Notes under the pieces: model-generated
Database searches by the model: none
Seen by the model: the letters and a program-made list of their open reading frames with translations, nothing else
What the model was told of the DNA's origin: nothing
Part shown: positions 60,698 through 64,000 of the stretch, piece after piece
Position numbering within the stretch: the stretch's first letter is position 1
How the letters are laid out: each line of letters begins with the position of its first letter
Translations under genes and position numbers: made by a program
DNA from: Anabaena lutea FACHB-196
Lineage (GTDB): Bacteria; Cyanobacteriota; Cyanobacteriia; Cyanobacteriales; Nostocaceae
DNA length: 64,000 nucleotides
Reading direction: 5' to 3'
Assembly: GCF_014698305.1 (NCBI RefSeq)
Contig: NZ_JACJST010000003.1
Coordinates: forward strand, 248,001-312,000

Positions 60698-63640
60698 ATG
60701 AAGTTTGAGTTAATGAATGAGATACGTTCGGCGGGATTAGCACTAGCTTTTATCGGTAGCTTAATACAACCCGCTTATGCAGAAAAGCAAACAAAAGAAA
60801 TATCTAGCGTTGAAGACAAAGAACATTATTCAACCAGCGCCGCGCAATTACTAGCACAAACCCGCAATACATTAGTTACTAAAATCACAGATATTAAAGT
60901 TAATACCACTGATAAAGGAATTGAAGTAATTTTAGAAAGTCCTAATATAGAAGCACTCAAGCCAGTAAATAAAAGCCAAGGCAACAATTTTATAGTAGAG
61001 ATACCTAATACAGTCTTATCACTGGGTAAACAAAACAGTTTTAACCAAAAAAATCCAGTCGCGGGTATAAGCAATATCAGCGTCACCCAAACTAACGCTA
61101 ACACCGTCCAACTAACAGTTACAGGTGAAAAAGGTGTACCCACCGCAGAATTATTTGATGGTGATCAAGGCTTAATTTTTGAACTTGCTCCCGTGGCATC
61201 TGCTACCAATCCACCACAGCAAAGTCAAACATTAGTCAAAATTAGGGAAGTTAAATTTAACACTACAACCAATGGCTTAGAAATAATCTTAGCGACTCCA
61301 GAAGGTGAAAAATTACAAGTAACCCCGAAAAAAGACGGTAACACATTCATTGTTGACGTTCCTTCAGCCCAACTTAGTCTACCCAATGGTGATACAGTTA
61401 GCCAAAAACAACCCATTGCAGGAGTTAGCGACATCACAGTTACTAACTTTAATAGCAACACCATTAGAGTTACCGTTACGGGAACAGATAATACACCCGC
61501 AGTAGAATTATTTGATAGTGAGGAAGGTTTAATTTTTGGTGTTACTTCCACTGCATCCACTTCTCAACCAGAAACCCAACCCACGCCAACGCCCCAGTCA
61601 GAAAATCCAACTCAACCAGAACAACCAACAGCCGAGAGTGATGAACCTATTGAATTGGTTGTCACAGGTGAACAAGACACCTACCGAGTTCCTAACGCCT
61701 CCACTGGTACAAAAACTGACACCCCAATCCGCGATATTCCTCAAGCAATTCAAGTCATCCCCAAGCAAGTCCTTCAGGAACAGCAAGTACAACGTTTAAG
61801 TGACGCATTAAAAAATACTGCTGGTGTAATTACTAACTCTTCAGAACGAAATGTATTTGATGGTTTCGACATTCGAGGCTTTAGCAATCGTAATATTATC
61901 CGCAATGGTTTAAGAGATGACACCAACATTACTGCTGGTTCTGGAATTGCCAACATTGAGCAGATAGAAGTGCTGCGGGGTCCAGCATCGGTTCTTTTTG
62001 GTCAAGGTGGAGCAGGGGGTACAGTAAATATTGTTACTAAAAAACCTCTAGAAACACCCTTTTATTCAGTAGAAGGAACAATTGGCGACTACAATTCATA
62101 TAGTGGTTCAGTTGATTTAACAGGTCCTCTGAATGATAGTAAAACTCTGTTGTATCGTTTCAATGCTTCTGCTTCTAGTACAGATACCTTTGTAGATTTT
62201 GTTGACATTCAACGTTACTTGATTGCTCCGGTTTTAACTTGGAAAATTGGTCAAGATACTCAACTGACTTTTGAAGCAGAGTATTTCGATACACAACAAC
62301 GTAATGACAGAGGTATACCAGCAGTTGGTACTATCTTACCCAACCCTAACGGCAAAATACCAAGAAATAGGTTTACAAATGAGCCTTCTATTGATAAGAA
62401 CAATCGCCAAATATGGCGAGTAGGCTATAATCTAGAGCATCGTTTTAATGAAGATTGGCAAATACAAAATAGCTTTCGTTCTTCCTTTCAAACAAGTCAG
62501 CAAAATTCTGGTTCTCCCAGATCATTAGCAGCTGATAATCGCACTTTAAACCGTAACTTGATTATCGCTGAAGCATCTGTCGATAGCTACATTTTAGATA
62601 CTAACTTGATTGGGAACTTTAATACTGGAAATATCAAACACAAGCTGTTATTTGGGTTTGATTTATCTAGAGAGATATATAAAGGTACTAGTCAGAGAGT
62701 TAACATTAGCCCTCTAGATTTATTTAATCCTGTATACGGTTCACAAAACATCGGTGATGTAACTGCTGAATTTCCTAATGAACCATATACTCAAGAGGGT
62801 TTAGGATTTTATTTACAAGACCAAATTTCCCTATCTGATAATTTTAAATTAGTAATTGGGGGACGTTTGGATATTGTAAATCAAAAGCAGGAAGATTCAG
62901 CAGGTGCAGTTACTTCTTTTCAGGAAGATACAGCATTTAGTCCTCGAATTGGTATGGTTTATCAACCTAGTCAATTAGTTTCACTTTATGCTAATTATAG
63001 CCGTTCCTTTCAGCAAGTAACAGGAACAACTTTTGATAGCGGTTTATTTCAACCAGAGCGAGGAACTCAGTATGAAGTAGGAGCTAAATTTGATTGGACA
63101 AATAAACTTTCATCAACAGTTTCTCTGTATCAAATTACACGCTCTAATGTGCTTACTTCTGACCCAAGAGATCCGGATTTCTCTATCCAAACCGGGGAAC
63201 AAAGAAGTCGTGGTTTTGAAGTAGATATTGTTGGTGAAATACTACCTGGATGGAAAATAATTGGTGGTTATGCTTACACTGATGCACAAGTAACTCAAGA
63301 CAATGATATTCCAGTTGGAAACCGCATTAATAACGTTCCAGAACACGCTATTAGTTTGTGGAATACCTATGAAATTCAACAAGGTAATTTACAAGGTTTA
63401 GGTTTTGGTTTAGGACTCTTTTATGTAGGAGAAAGGGAGGGAGATTTAAACAATACTTTTAGTTTGCCTAGTTATTTACGCACTGATGCAGCATTATTTT
63501 ATCGCCGAAATAACTTCCGAGCCGCTCTTAACCTACAAAATTTGTTTGATACTGAGTATTTTGAAATGGCTGAAAACCGCTTACGTGTTTTTTACGGCGC
63601 GCCGCTGACTGTAAAATTAACATTGGGCTGGCAATTTTAA
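60698..63640 (+). CDS. TonB-dependent ferric-siderophore receptor with two AMIN domains
   Basis: 980 residues from ATG 60698: MKFELMNEIRS then a hydrophobic segment ending QPAYA gives the signal peptide. Two AMIN-like repeats follow (about 60-165 and 175-285), each beginning V.KI..VK.NTT and ending near ELFD...GLIF. A Pro/Gln/Thr-rich linker, a TonB-box-like segment (ELVVTGEQD near 320), the plug (about 335-440, with IRDIPQAIQVIP and the GPASVLFGQGGAGGTVN motif) and a 22-strand-type barrel ending LTLGWQF complete it. AMIN domains in front of siderophore receptors are common in Nostocales. Diverging from the NRPS cluster, it is the likely outer-membrane receptor for the cluster's own ferric siderophore. 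Confidence 0.93.
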   Translation: MKFELMNEIRSAGLALAFIGSLIQPAYAEKQTKEISSVEDKEHYSTSAAQLLAQTRNTLVTKITDIKVNTTDKGIEVILESPNIEALKPVNKSQGNNFIVEIPNTVLSLGKQNSFNQKNPVAGISNISVTQTNANTVQLTVTGEKGVPTAELFDGDQGLIFELAPVASATNPPQQSQTLVKIREVKFNTTTNGLEIILATPEGEKLQVTPKKDGNTFIVDVPSAQLSLPNGDTVSQKQPIAGVSDITVTNFNSNTIRVTVTGTDNTPAVELFDSEEGLIFGVTSTASTSQPETQPTPTPQSENPTQPEQPTAESDEPIELVVTGEQDTYRVPNASTGTKTDTPIRDIPQAIQVIPKQVLQEQQVQRLSDALKNTAGVITNSSERNVFDGFDIRGFSNRNIIRNGLRDDTNITAGSGIANIEQIEVLRGPASVLFGQGGAGGTVNIVTKKPLETPFYSVEGTIGDYNSYSGSVDLTGPLNDSKTLLYRFNASASSTDTFVDFVDIQRYLIAPVLTWKIGQDTQLTFEAEYFDTQQRNDRGIPAVGTILPNPNGKIPRNRFTNEPSIDKNNRQIWRVGYNLEHRFNEDWQIQNSFRSSFQTSQQNSGSPRSLAADNRTLNRNLIIAEASVDSYILDTNLIGNFNTGNIKHKLLFGFDLSREIYKGTSQRVNISPLDLFNPVYGSQNIGDVTAEFPNEPYTQEGLGFYLQDQISLSDNFKLVIGGRLDIVNQKQEDSAGAVTSFQEDTAFSPRIGMVYQPSQLVSLYANYSRSFQQVTGTTFDSGLFQPERGTQYEVGAKFDWTNKLSSTVSLYQITRSNVLTSDPRDPDFSIQTGEQRSRGFEVDIVGEILPGWKIIGGYAYTDAQVTQDNDIPVGNRINNVPEHAISLWNTYEIQQGNLQGLGFGLGLFYVGEREGDLNNTFSLPSYLRTDAALFYRRNNFRAALNLQNLFDTEYFEMAENRLRVFYGAPLTVKLTLGWQF

Positions 63641-63655
63641 TTAGTCTGTTTCAGT

Positions 63656-63753
63656 AGGGTTTGTTGTGGCGTGGCGTAACGCACCATTTTAAATTATCTT
63701 AAATATACAACACTAATGATCGTAGCAAGTTAGCCCATAGCATAACAAACCCT
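63656..63753. repeat. Inverted-repeat element downstream of the receptor
   Basis: AGGGTTTGTT (63656-63665) pairs perfectly with AACAAACCCT (63744-63753). A second short palindrome, GCGTGGCGTAACGC-like, lies inside. It may be a small dispersed element; no T-tract is evident. Confidence 0.55.
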
Positions 63754-63779
63754 AGAGAAAATGAACTGTAGTTTAAATA

Positions 63780-64000
63780 ATGAGAAAATTCTCGCATCGT
63801 TATATTAAAATATTTTTTCTCATCACTTTGATTGTCATTTTAGTACAGGGTTGCTACAGCAATTTCACTAAAATCACAGAATTAAACAGAGCAAACTTAG
63901 ATGCGGCTGAGTGCAAAGTAATCAAGCATACTTGGGGAGAAACTTGTGTTCCTTTAAAACCTCAACGCATTATTGCTTTGGATGAAACTTCTATGGAAGC
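63780..64000 (+). CDS. Periplasmic ferric-siderophore-binding lipoprotein (FecB/FepB-like), partial
   Basis: The frame runs from ATG 63780 off the window end (73 complete codons). It has a lipoprotein signal: basic start MRKFSHRY, hydrophobic FFLITLIVILV, and lipobox VQGC. After a linker comes HTWGETCVPLKPQRIIALDE, the typical start of a cobalamin/ferric-siderophore periplasmic binding domain. It lies 139 bp after the receptor on the same strand, so it should hand the ferric siderophore to an ABC importer encoded beyond the window. Confidence 0.85.
   Translation, partial: MRKFSHRYIKIFFLITLIVILVQGCYSNFTKITELNRANLDAAECKVIKHTWGETCVPLKPQRIIALDETSME

Overview
The window reads as chromosomal DNA of a filamentous, Nostocales-type cyanobacterium. 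The grounds are many HIP1 octamers (GCGATCGC), heptamer and other short tandem repeats in and between genes, AMIN-domain TonB receptors, and the FHA/CHAT surface-protein genes typical of this group. No RNA genes, CRISPR array or insertion-sequence transposase were seen.

Left part. Positions 76-2570 (minus strand) hold a SLATT/DUF4231 membrane domain fused to a phage-type GH24 lysozyme, preceded by a prokaryotic LSDAT (SLOG-superfamily) protein. This pairing resembles nucleotide-sensing conflict systems. Positions 2571-3289 are non-coding and rich in repeats. Positions 3290-14306 (plus strand) form a two-partner-secretion locus: TpsA exoprotein, TpsB outer-membrane transporter, a second TpsA with a long internal tandem-repeat array, and a secreted TPR-CHAT protein.

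Main part. Positions 60005 down to 14685 (minus strand) are one large NRPS/PKS cluster read right to left. Order: FAAL-ACP-C-A(Ser)-T; free TauD-type dioxygenase; KS-AT-KR-ACP-E; free C domain; second TauD; interface-A(Asn-like)-T-E; C-T-C-TauD; interface-A(Asp)-T-C-A(Gly)-T; TubC docking-C-A(Ser)-T-C; interface-A(Asp)-T-C-A(Orn)-T-reductase; class III aminotransferase; methyltransferase; MbtH-like protein. A truncated ABC ATPase follows. The substrate codes are my own reading of the specificity-conferring residues.

Right part. Diverging from the cluster are a TonB-dependent ferric-siderophore receptor (60698-63640) and the start of a lipoprotein that looks like a periplasmic ferric-siderophore-binding protein (63780 to the window end). 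FAAL start, Asp modules with beta-hydroxylases and interface domains, and linked ferric-siderophore uptake together point to an acylated beta-hydroxyaspartate siderophore of the cyanochelin type.

The most unusual points are: an MbtH gene with no standard start codon; the same C / hydroxylase / interface arrangement present in three states (separate genes, fused, hydroxylase lost); an epimerization domain behind a PKS module; a carrier domain with no adenylation domain; and small palindromic repeats translated inside NRPS and PKS domains.
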